DNA from: an uncultured Clostridia bacterium
Lineage (GTDB): Bacteria; Bacillota; Clostridia; UBA1212; UBA1255
Direction of reading: 5' to 3'
Assembly (NCBI GenBank): GCA_904420095.1
Contig: CAJFUB010000018.1
Location: 1 to 32,383, forward strand
DNA length: 32,383 bases
This document shows, one piece after another, positions 1-7,079 of this stretch. Below the pieces are notes generated by a model. That model was given only the letters and a program-made list of their open reading frames with translations. It was not told the DNA's origin and made no database searches. Each line of letters starts with the position of its first letter. The stretch's first letter is position 1. The translations under genes were made by a program, and so were the position numbers.

Positions 1-488
1 CATTTCAATTTTATTCCATATTCATCGTGAAGATATCTAACACCATTTACCGAATGATATTCAACCACATAATCAAGAAAGGTTTTCTCAAATTCATCGG
101 TTTGAGTAAGAATGGATTTTCCATCTTTTGCAAGCAATAAGTCGAATTCTTCTTTATATAATTTGGGATCATCTAGATATGCGTAATATCTAAATCCTTT
201 ATTGAATGGTACATTTTCCTTTTTAACTGGTAATTTGTACGCATCTTCATATAGTAACCGGGCCAATGAGATACCAAATATTTTTTCCAAAGGGATAATG
301 AAGTTATATTTAAGTGGTCTTTCTCCTTTTAGCATTTTTGAAAAGTTAGATTTTTCTCTATCCGCAAATATATATGCTTCTTGTCCTTTAATTCCTAATT
401 CGTGAGCTATATCAATGAGCAAATGACTGTACATCTTTATTCCTTTTAATTTCATATAATGATCAATATTATTTTTTAGATTCCCCAT
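1..488 (-). CDS. HTH-type (XRE-like) protein, partial at window edge
   Basis: The minus strand is open from an ATG at 488-486 through the left edge, 162 codons with no stop, so the C-terminus lies outside the window. A strong SD (GGAGGT, 495-500) sits 6 nt before the ATG. The first ~70 residues look like a Cro/C1-type helix-turn-helix: a stretch reading SNFSKMLKGERPLKY, followed by IPLEKIFGISLARLL, which matches the usual recognition-helix and 'LEKIFGI' pattern of such domains. The remainder is charged, rich in Tyr, Lys and Asp, and I do not recognise it. Codons are AT-rich, clearly unlike the ~50% G+C genes to the right, which suggests recent transfer. Function is unknown; a DNA-binding regulator or a small defence or mobile-element protein are both possible. 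Confidence 0.7.
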   Translation of the reverse strand, partial: MGNLKNNIDHYMKLKGIKMYSHLLIDIAHELGIKGQEAYIFADREKSNFSKMLKGERPLKYNFIIPLEKIFGISLARLLYEDAYKLPVKKENVPFNKGFRYYAYLDDPKLYKEEFDLLLAKDGKSILTQTDEFEKTFLDYVVEYHSVNGVRYLHDEYGIKLK

Positions 489-519
489 AATTGCACCTCC
501 ATTTCTATTATGTTCTTAT

Positions 520-528
520 ATTATAGCA
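520..528 (-). promoter_or_regulatory. Extended -10 promoter of the partial HTH gene
   Basis: Read on the minus strand this is TGCTATAAT, a perfect extended -10 element, about 32 nt upstream of the ATG at 488. The hexamer at -35 spacing is poor, which extended -10 promoters tolerate. It implies a short 5' leader of roughly 25 nt. Confidence 0.6.
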
Positions 529-814
529 CATTTTTTTGAATTTAGTAGTCATTCAAGACAATATTGTTATCTGTTTTGCTTACGTTAAAATTCACACAAA
601 AAAACATACAGTCAAATTGGACAACTAATTTGTAATAGTACTTAATATAGAAAATAGAAACTTCAAAAAATATTTTGCCAAGACTGTTGGGCTCCCGAAA
701 GGCAAACGGCTTTTTAGGGAGAGGAAGAACAACAGCGTGAGTGAATGTTTCGTGCTGAGCAATACAAAGCTTGTACGGCAATAACAAAACGACACTACAT
801 TGAAAATTCAGTGT

Positions 815-834
815 GTTATAGTGAAAGCTATAAC
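815..834. repeat. Perfect 7-bp inverted repeat
   Basis: GTTATAG (815-821) and CTATAAC (828-834) are perfect inverted arms separated by 6 nt. There is no T-run on either side, so it is not a terminator. It could be an operator or part of an element end. Confidence 0.35.
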
Positions 835-945
835 TTACGAAGCGGGAATTGCGATGTCGCATACTTTAATTAGCGAGCAGGGAAACTATATTGACAGTTT
901 CCGCTTTAATCGTCACTCCTCACCGATTGTACTTTAGGAACACCG

Positions 946-987
946 AAAAAGAATACGGTGTAACCCATTTTACTGAGTTACACCGTA
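946..987 (-). terminator. Intrinsic terminator of the lipoprotein gene
   Basis: An 11-bp perfect stem (954-964 with 977-987, arm TACGGTGTAAC) closes a 12-nt loop. On the minus strand the stem is followed by ATTCTTTTTC. It lies about 50 nt beyond the stop codon at 1039. The plus-strand side lacks a T-run, so it acts mainly on the minus strand. Confidence 0.75.
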
Positions 988-1038
988 CCCCTACATAAAA
1001 ACTTCCTTATCTGGCCTTCCCTAAAGCGCCGGCTTATT

Positions 1039-2451
1039 TTATTTTTCAACGAGATAGGGGCATTCCTGATGCGCTTTGTAAGCCGCGATATATTGTTTCA
1101 TCCACTGATAATACTGATCGCCGTGTCCTCCCTTCATCGGTTCGATATCTCTGCTGTATTCCTGATTGTAATTATCCGTAAACGAAGTAACGCCTTCTAT
1201 GACAAACCGCTGCGCCGCCCATTCGTTCCACCAGGTCAAAGTAACAACCTTAGGATGGTACTGGAAGGCCCGCTTCCATTGCTTATAAAACGTCTCGCCG
1301 CCCCTCCGGCCGATCGCTGTGGCGGTGTTCGACATATAAGTACTCTGGCGCGCTACGTATACGCTGATCTGCTCGTAATTTCCATCCGCGTCTCTGCAGG
1401 GAACAGAGCCGTCATACAGGAACGTCCATTCGTTCCGCGCCAGAGGGCCGGACAGGATCGCCACAGTCTGCTGGCGCAGCGTAAATTCGTCCCGATAAGC
1501 AAATTTCCGCACATCCGTGCTGCCGCTTTCATTGAGCATATTAACCAGCATCAGGGGCGCGCCGTCCCAATATACCCAGCAGTCCCGGTATTTTCCGCTC
1601 TTGTAAAATTCCTGATAAATCCGCGTGGGCGTGGCCCAGCCGAATTGGGCGTCGACACGGTTCCAGAAAACGACATACGGCGTCTGTTTTCCTTCCTCCC
1701 GCATCTGCAGGATCGTATCCAGCAAAGCCTTGCAGGACTGCGATACCATTTGATCCCAATAGCTTCCGGAGACGCCGGCGCCCCAGGCTGTCGCCTGTGC
1801 GTTTGTATTATCAATAATAATAAAATCCACGCCGGCCTCCGCAAGCTGCGTCATATGCGTCCGGATTACGGACTGATCATCGCTTCGGTAATAGCCAAGT
1901 GCCGGCTCGCCCCAGAAATGAAAGGCATTTACCGGCCCCCATTCGGCGTTCCCGGCCAGAATTTCTGTAATATTGTAAATACCGCTGCTGCTTCCGCTTT
2001 TTGCAACAATAGGATTGAACCAGGTGCTGTAGCAGATGCTGACAAGATCGCTTTTATTTGTGATATCCAGCCCGTACGATACGGGCACGGGCGTCTTCTG
2101 CGGCGTCGGCGTCGGCGTGCGGACTGGCGTAGAAGTTGGCGCAGGAGTTTTTGTCGTTGTGGGCTTCTGCGTCGGTTTCTTGGTCGCCGGTGTCGGAGAA
2201 GGCGCAGCAGAGGAAGCCGGCGCGGTCGTATTCACAGTATTTGACGCTGCAGTCGGCGTCAGCGTATGTACAGCCGATCCGGTCGGCACGTCCGGCACCG
2301 AGGGAGAAGCCGCAGCCGTCTGCGCTGCCGGCGCAGAAGATGCCGCCGGCTCCGGCGCCGGTTCCTCCTTGCCGCAGGAGGTGAATAAAAAAAGGAGCAG
2401 CAAGACGATCCACAAGGGCGCCAGGCAGATTTTGCTGAGATGTTTTTTCAT
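1039..2451 (-). CDS. Lipoprotein with GH71/99-like glycoside hydrolase domain
   Basis: The start is taken at the ATG at 2451 (470 aa), 12 codons inside the longest frame, because the hydrophobic signal begins directly after MKKHLSK and AGGA lies about 9 nt upstream. Residues 8-25 form a lipoprotein signal ending LFLFTSC, with Cys26 the expected lipidated residue (Phe at -3 is unusual). Residues ~30-125 are a low-complexity Ala/Pro/Thr/Ser linker that would hold the domain away from the membrane. From ~128 a globular domain follows with features I associate with GH71/GH99-like TIM barrels: an opening SICYSTWFNPI, AGVDFIIIDNTN on a likely core strand, YVVFWNRVD, and LTWWNEWAAQRF near the C-terminal active-site edge. 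Such proteins are thought to act on surface or host polysaccharides; the substrate cannot be read from sequence. It is monocistronic with its own promoter and terminator. Lipoprotein call is strong, hydrolase family moderate. Confidence 0.8.
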   Translation of the reverse strand: MKKHLSKICLAPLWIVLLLLFLFTSCGKEEPAPEPAASSAPAAQTAAASPSVPDVPTGSAVHTLTPTAASNTVNTTAPASSAAPSPTPATKKPTQKPTTTKTPAPTSTPVRTPTPTPQKTPVPVSYGLDITNKSDLVSICYSTWFNPIVAKSGSSSGIYNITEILAGNAEWGPVNAFHFWGEPALGYYRSDDQSVIRTHMTQLAEAGVDFIIIDNTNAQATAWGAGVSGSYWDQMVSQSCKALLDTILQMREEGKQTPYVVFWNRVDAQFGWATPTRIYQEFYKSGKYRDCWVYWDGAPLMLVNMLNESGSTDVRKFAYRDEFTLRQQTVAILSGPLARNEWTFLYDGSVPCRDADGNYEQISVYVARQSTYMSNTATAIGRRGGETFYKQWKRAFQYHPKVVTLTWWNEWAAQRFVIEGVTSFTDNYNQEYSRDIEPMKGGHGDQYYQWMKQYIAAYKAHQECPYLVEK

Positions 2452-2526
2452 ACTTCGTTTCCTTTCACTGCTTCCGTAATGGAACATGACAGATTGTTAT
2501 ATTAAAATTACCGGGATTTCGTGCTG

Positions 2527-2555
2527 ATCATATCATCTTTGCCTTTCTTTTGCAA
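2527..2555 (-). promoter_or_regulatory. Sigma-A promoter of the lipoprotein gene
   Basis: On the minus strand TTGCAA (2555-2550), 17 nt spacer, TATGAT (2532-2527). It faces away from the ABC operon promoter at 2620-2648, giving a divergent intergenic region. The leader is ~70 nt. Confidence 0.65.
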
Positions 2556-2619
2556 GATAGCAAAACGGGCAAACGAATACGGCTCCGGCTCTATAACAAG
2601 GGCCGATCGCAGTTTAAAC

Positions 2620-2648
2620 TTGACATTTTCCAAAAAAAGCAATAATAT
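2620..2648 (+). promoter_or_regulatory. Sigma-A promoter of the first ABC exporter operon
   Basis: A consensus TTGACA (2620-2625), exactly 17 nt, then TAATAT (2643-2648). Transcription should start near 2655, giving a leader of about 198 nt before the ATG at 2853. This leader carries the terminator hairpin at 2705-2742. Confidence 0.75.
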
Positions 2649-2704
2649 TATCTGCAATTGAATAGTGGAACTTCGCTACGATACAAGAAGCCTCGGCCTC
2701 TGAT

Positions 2705-2742
2705 ACGATACAGAGTATGATTGCTTTTTGTATCGTTTTTTT
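2705..2742 (+). terminator. Leader terminator (candidate attenuator) before ABC exporter genes
   Basis: ACGATACA (2705-2712) pairs with TGTATCGT (2729-2736), 8 bp, followed at once by TTTTTT (2737-2742): a standard intrinsic terminator inside the 5' leader. Two further elements suggest switching. A second ACGATACA lies upstream at 2678-2685. CTCTG (2698-2702) can pair with CAGAG (2711-2715), which would occlude the left terminator arm. Drug-ABC operons such as B. subtilis bmrBCD use ribosome-dependent attenuation in this position. A leader peptide is not clear here: short frames start at GTG 2665 or ATG 2717 but lack a good SD. Confidence 0.65.
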
Positions 2743-2852
2743 ATGTTCTGAAAGCCAAAACGCTCCTATTCGATTTCAATGAAAGCAGCGAATCTCTTAC
2801 GGCGCGCTGTTTTATTCCGTTTCAATCAAATCAAACAAAGGAAGGTAAAAAA

Positions 2853-4592
2853 ATGGTCAAGAAAATAATCGGCTGCCTGCGGGAATACAGAGCGGCCACG
2901 ATTGCAACAATCGTGCTGACTGCGGCAGAGACGCTTCTCGAAATCGTGGTTCCGTTTCTGCAGGCAAGCATCATCGACAACGGTATTTACGGAGGCAACA
3001 GGGACGCCCTGATTTCTGTCGCCTGGCTAATGATCGGGTGCATCGCGGCCGCGCTGGTTTTCGGATTAATTGCCAGTAAAACGGCTTCCGTTGCCGCGTC
3101 GGGGCTTGCGCAGAATATGCGCCGAGACATGTACTTTAATATTCAGGATTTTTCATTTGCTAATATTGACAAATTTTCAACTGCAGGATTGGTTACCCGT
3201 TTGACAACGGATGTAATCAACATCCAGAACGCGTTTATGATGGTGATCCGGGTGGCGGTACGTGGCCCATTTATGATTGTCTTTGCACTGGTTATGGCGT
3301 TTACGATCAATGTCCGGATCGCTTCGATCTACCTGCTCCTGGTTCCGATCCTCGGCATAGCGCTTGCCGCTCTGATTTTGGTGTCCCGAAAATATTTTGA
3401 AAAGGTATTTGAGCAGTACGACAAGCTGAATCAGGTTGTTCAGGAAAATCTCAGCGGGATCCGCGTCGTTAAATCCTTTGCCCGGGAAGAATACGAAAAA
3501 GCCAAGTTTCAGAAAACCTCTGCCGCGCTGTATAAAATTTTCAAAAAGGCCGAGGGAATCATGGCATATTCCTCCCCCGTCATGCAGATTGTGGTATATA
3601 CCTGCCTGCTTTTAATCTATTGGCTTGGCGCCTCCATGATTGTAAACAGCCGGAATACGATTCTAACTACGGGCGAGCTCTCCAGTCTGATTGCGTATGC
3701 CATGCAGATATTAACGGCTCTGATGATGCTCTCTATTGTATTGATTCTGATTACGATTGCACGAAGCTCCGCGCGCAGGATCTGTGAGGTTTTAGACGAA
3801 AAGAGCAGTCTGACAGAAAAGGAAAATGCCGTTGATACTGTCAAAAACGGTGAAATTATTTTTGACGGTGTTTCTTTTAATTATTTCCGGGACAGAAATG
3901 GTGAATGCATCCACCAGGTAGATCTGAAAATACCGTCAGGAGCTACAGTCGGCATCATCGGGGCGACGGGTTCAGGCAAGAGCAGTCTGGTGCAGCTAAT
4001 TCCACGGCTCTATGATGCAACCACCGGAAAGGTAACGGTAGGAGGGATCGACGTCCGGGACTATAAGCTGGACGCCATTCGGAATGCCGTTTCGATGGTA
4101 CTGCAAAAGAATCTTCTGTTTTCAGGGACGATCAAAGAAAATCTCCGTTGGGGCGACGAAAACGCCACAGATGAGGAGCTTGTGCGTGCTTGTCGTCTGG
4201 CACAGGCCGATGAGTTTATCCGGCAGCTTCCGGACGGCTATGATACCTACATTGAACAGGGCGGAACCAATGTTTCCGGCGGTCAGAAGCAGCGTCTGTG
4301 CATTGCCCGTGCGCTGCTGAAAAAACCGAAGATTCTGATTCTGGACGATTCGACGAGTGCGGTAGACACAAAAACGGACGCCTTGATTCGAAAAGCCTTC
4401 CGCGAAGAAATCCCTGATACAACAAAAATTATTATTGCGCAGCGGATTACATCTGTTCAGGACGCAGATTTTACCGTCGTTCTGAAAGAGGGAGCAATCG
4501 ACGGAATGGGCGATCACGAATTTTTATTAAAGAACAACGAAATATATCGCGATATTTATCTGTCGCAGCAGGGAGGAAACGCAAATGAATAA
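2853..4592 (+). CDS. ABC exporter half, ATPase-degenerate subunit (pair 1)
   Basis: Fused permease-ATPase half-transporter of 579 aa. The start at 2853 is chosen over longer in-frame options because AAAGGAAGG (2838-2846) precedes it and the leader terminator lies upstream. Residues ~15-310 form the six-helix exporter membrane domain. The nucleotide-binding domain shows Walker A GATGSGKS (370-377), Q-loop Gln418, signature VSGGQ (474-478) and Walker B ILILDD with Asp499 where the catalytic Glu belongs. The H-loop His is Gln530 (IIIAQRI). This pattern is that of the degenerate-site subunit of heterodimeric exporters such as TM287/288, BmrCD and LmrCD. It is translationally coupled to the next gene (8-nt overlap), its obvious partner. 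Likely role: export of hydrophobic drugs or toxic lipophiles; the substrate is unknown. Expression probably passes through the leader terminator. Confidence 0.93.
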   Translation: MVKKIIGCLREYRAATIATIVLTAAETLLEIVVPFLQASIIDNGIYGGNRDALISVAWLMIGCIAAALVFGLIASKTASVAASGLAQNMRRDMYFNIQDFSFANIDKFSTAGLVTRLTTDVINIQNAFMMVIRVAVRGPFMIVFALVMAFTINVRIASIYLLLVPILGIALAALILVSRKYFEKVFEQYDKLNQVVQENLSGIRVVKSFAREEYEKAKFQKTSAALYKIFKKAEGIMAYSSPVMQIVVYTCLLLIYWLGASMIVNSRNTILTTGELSSLIAYAMQILTALMMLSIVLILITIARSSARRICEVLDEKSSLTEKENAVDTVKNGEIIFDGVSFNYFRDRNGECIHQVDLKIPSGATVGIIGATGSGKSSLVQLIPRLYDATTGKVTVGGIDVRDYKLDAIRNAVSMVLQKNLLFSGTIKENLRWGDENATDEELVRACRLAQADEFIRQLPDGYDTYIEQGGTNVSGGQKQRLCIARALLKKPKILILDDSTSAVDTKTDALIRKAFREEIPDTTKIIIAQRITSVQDADFTVVLKEGAIDGMGDHEFLLKNNEIYRDIYLSQQGGNANE

Positions 4593-6453
4593 AACAAGCA
4601 GGCAGCGTTCCACTTTCAGACGGCTGCTTTCCTATATTATACGAAATGCAAAGATTCTGTTTTTCATCGTCTGTGTGGCGGTTGTTCTGTCTACTGCTGC
4701 AAATGTGTCGGGTTCTATGTTCACGCAGACTGTAATCGACGATTATATCACGCCGCTTCTCTCAGCCGCAGATCCCGATTTTTCCGGCTTATGGAAAGCG
4801 ATTCTCGGTATGGGCTGCATCTATCTGATCGGCGTAATCTGCACGATTCTGTACAACCGTATGATGGTCACTATTTCTCAGAGCTGCCTGAAGCACATCC
4901 GGGACGATATGTTCTATCACATGCAGAGTCTGCCCATCAAATACTTTGATACGCATACGCATGGCGACGTAATGAGCCATTATACAAACGATACGGATAC
5001 GCTCCGTCAGTTCATCAGCAATGCGCTTGCGCAGCTGATCGCCTGCCTGATCACGGCGGTCGCTTCTTTTGTGGTAATGGTATATTACAGCCGACTGCTT
5101 GCACTGATTGTGGTGGCTGTCACGCTCGTTGACGCGATCATCACCTATATCGTTTCGAAAAAAAGCATCCAGTGCTTCTCGAGCCAGCAGACTGCGCTTG
5201 CGGAGGTAAACGGCTATATAGAAGAAATGCTCAACGGACAGAAAGTAATTAAAATTTTCTGCCATGAAGCGCAATCAAAAAACGGTTTTCTTCAGAAAAA
5301 CAGAAACTTGTACGAAAGCTCCGCGAAGGCCAATACGCTTGCAAACCTGATTATGCCGGTGCTCGGGCAGATCGGGAATCTGCTTACCGTCCTGATTGCA
5401 TTTATAGGAGGCCTTCTGATTTTAAACGGCAATGCGGCCTTGACCGCAGGGATTGTCGTAGCGTTTTTATCCCTTTCCAAATCGTTTTCCAATCCAATTC
5501 AGCAAGTCGGCCAGCAAATCAGCCTGATTACCATGGCGATGGCCGGCGCCAAAAGAATTTTCTCTTTGCTGGATGAGGAGCCGGAAATCGACGAAGGGTA
5601 TGTCACGCTGGTAAATGCCAAAAAGGATGAATCCGGTCAGCTCACGGAATGCGCGGAGAGAACGGGAATTTTTGCCTGGAAGCATCCTCACGGCGACGGA
5701 AGTCTGACCTACACGGAACTGAAGGGCGACATCCGTATGTATGATGTGGATTTCGGCTATACCGAAGAGCAGCTCGTTCTGCACGATATTACGCTGTATG
5801 CGGAACCGGGGCAGAAGCTGGCGTTCGTCGGGGCAACCGGCGCGGGAAAAACAACGATCACTAATCTTTTGAATCGCTTTTATGATATCGCTGACGGGAA
5901 AATCCGATATGACTCGATCAATATCAATAAAATAAAAAAGGACGATCTGCGTCGATCGATCGGGCTGGTTCTGCAGGATACGAATCTGTTTACCGATACG
6001 GTAATGGAAAACATACGGTACGGGCGTCTTGATGCGACGGATGACGAGTGCATTGCCGCGGCGAAGCTGGCAGGCGCGGATTCTTTTATTTCCAATCTCC
6101 CCTATGGCTATCACACCGTCTTGCTGAACGCCGGCGCAAGCCTTAGCCAGGGGCAGCGGCAGCTGCTTAATATTGCGCGCGCCGTTGCAGCCAATCCGCC
6201 CTGTATGATCCTTGATGAGGCGACAAGTTCCATCGACACCAGAACCGAGCGAATCGTGCAGGAAGGCATGGACGCATTGATGAAAGGACGCACCTCTTTT
6301 GTAATCGCACATCGTCTTTCCACCATTCGGAATTCCGATGTCATTATGGTTCTCGATCATGGAAAAATCATTGAAAGGGGCTCACATGAAAAGCTGATCC
6401 AGGAAAAAGGAACGTATTATCAGCTCTATACCGGCGCTTTTGAGCTTGAATAA
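4585..6453 (+). CDS. ABC exporter half, catalytically canonical subunit (pair 1)
   Basis: 622 aa half-transporter whose ATG lies within the end of the previous gene (ATGAATAA overlap), with GGGAGG at 4571-4576. The membrane domain covers residues ~20-325. The ATPase has Walker A GATGAGKT (416-423), Walker B MILDEATS with catalytic Glu545, and H-loop His576 (VIAHRLST). Its signature is LSQGQ (520-524) instead of LSGGQ, the usual mirror-image change: this signature faces the degenerate site of the partner. Between the two domains (~335-385) is a charged insert containing WKHPHGDGSLTYTELKGD. From memory this insert is characteristic of the larger subunit in this clostridial family; its role is unknown. 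Together with the preceding gene it should form one drug-type exporter. Confidence 0.93.
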   Translation: MNKTSRQRSTFRRLLSYIIRNAKILFFIVCVAVVLSTAANVSGSMFTQTVIDDYITPLLSAADPDFSGLWKAILGMGCIYLIGVICTILYNRMMVTISQSCLKHIRDDMFYHMQSLPIKYFDTHTHGDVMSHYTNDTDTLRQFISNALAQLIACLITAVASFVVMVYYSRLLALIVVAVTLVDAIITYIVSKKSIQCFSSQQTALAEVNGYIEEMLNGQKVIKIFCHEAQSKNGFLQKNRNLYESSAKANTLANLIMPVLGQIGNLLTVLIAFIGGLLILNGNAALTAGIVVAFLSLSKSFSNPIQQVGQQISLITMAMAGAKRIFSLLDEEPEIDEGYVTLVNAKKDESGQLTECAERTGIFAWKHPHGDGSLTYTELKGDIRMYDVDFGYTEEQLVLHDITLYAEPGQKLAFVGATGAGKTTITNLLNRFYDIADGKIRYDSININKIKKDDLRRSIGLVLQDTNLFTDTVMENIRYGRLDATDDECIAAAKLAGADSFISNLPYGYHTVLLNAGASLSQGQRQLLNIARAVAANPPCMILDEATSSIDTRTERIVQEGMDALMKGRTSFVIAHRLSTIRNSDVIMVLDHGKIIERGSHEKLIQEKGTYYQLYTGAFELE

Positions 6454-6469
6454 GGAATTGCAGAAAAAC

Positions 6470-6521
6470 CAAGGTACCTTGACAAATCTGTGTAAGCAGG
6501 TTACACTGTCAAGGTACCTTG
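6470..6521 (+). promoter_or_regulatory. Promoter with twin palindromic MarR operators
   Basis: Two identical perfect 12-bp palindromes, CAAGGTACCTTG, lie at 6470-6481 and 6510-6521, centres 40 bp apart. Including flanks they form larger inverted arms (AACCAAGGTACCTTGACA and its complement). A promoter sits between and within them: TTGACA (6479-6484) overlaps the first palindrome and TACACT (6502-6507) follows after 17 nt; the start of transcription falls in the second. AAGGAGG (6526-6532) precedes the MarR gene. This is the layout expected of an autorepressed regulator. Confidence 0.85.
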
Positions 6522-6542
6522 GTTTAAGGAGGCTCTGCATAT

Positions 6543-7079
6543 ATGAGAAGAGAAAAAGCGAGCGAGGCCGGCCCGGTGCGGCATACAACACATTGCCATG
6601 CGGCGGATGACAATGACAGCCTGATCCTCAATTTCCGAGATATCAGCCATACCATGCGCTTTCTTTACGAAGGAAAAGGAAGCCAAAAACGGATATTGAT
6701 CGTGCTCAGCAAGACGGGCCCTATTACCCAGCGCGCTTTGACCGAGCGGCTCGGCATCCAGCCGGGCTCCGCCAGCGAGGTGATTGCAAAGCTGGAAAGC
6801 GCAGATCTGGTTAAACGCACGCCCTGCGAAAGCGACCGCCGTACCGCCGACATCGCGCTTACGGAGAAAGGAAAGGTCCTGGCACTTCAAGCAGCGGAGC
6901 AGCGCAGACTCCGGCATGAGGAAATGTTCTCCTGCCTGTCGGCGGAAGAAAAGTCTCTGCTGCTTTCTCTGCTTGAAAAGATCAACGCCGACTGGGAAAA
7001 GCGATACCGGGATTTTGAAAAAAAGGTGCACGCCCGCACCATTTGCAGTGAGGTGCATCCTACATGTGGAAATATATAA
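6543..7079 (+). CDS. MarR-family transcriptional regulator
   Basis: 178 aa, ATG at 6543 with AAGGAGG 10 nt upstream. Residues ~45-120 form a MarR winged helix: GPITQRALTERLGIQPGSAS is the helix-turn-helix, followed by IAKLESADLVKR and the wing CESDRRTADIALTEKG, all typical. An N-terminal segment of ~25 residues includes His and Cys residues (THCHAADDND) and another Cys lies near the end; redox or metal sensing is possible but not shown. The gene overlaps the next ABC gene by 16 nt, so the regulator and exporter are one operon. The twin palindromes in the promoter are its likely binding sites, so it probably represses itself and the exporter until a drug-like ligand releases it. Confidence 0.92.
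   Translation: MRREKASEAGPVRHTTHCHAADDNDSLILNFRDISHTMRFLYEGKGSQKRILIVLSKTGPITQRALTERLGIQPGSASEVIAKLESADLVKRTPCESDRRTADIALTEKGKVLALQAAEQRRLRHEEMFSCLSAEEKSLLLSLLEKINADWEKRYRDFEKKVHARTICSEVHPTCGNI

Larger units (their letters stand above)
489..1038. other. AT-rich gene-poor stretch, possible mobile-element remnant
   Basis: Apart from the promoter at 520-528 and the terminator at 946-987, I find no gene I can support over these ~550 bases. There are short open frames on the plus strand (for example 27 codons at 854-937) and a 106-codon minus-strand frame at 542-862. None has a convincing SD or a recognisable family. The stretch joins an AT-rich edge to normal-composition DNA and contains a perfect short inverted repeat (815-834). 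This fits the decayed boundary of an acquired element, but no integrase, transposase or att duplication is visible. Confidence 0.35.

Noticed and set aside
542..862. 106-codon minus-strand ORF
   Set aside because: No SD, odd composition rich in Phe/Tyr/Cys, no recognisable family, and it lies in AT-rich DNA where chance frames are longer.
1069..2244. 391-codon plus-strand ORF
   Set aside because: Fully antisense to the lipoprotein gene; its Arg-rich end mirrors the Pro/Thr/Ala linker codons, and it has no SD.
5467..6360. 297-codon minus-strand ORF
   Set aside because: Antisense shadow of the ATPase domain of the second ABC gene.
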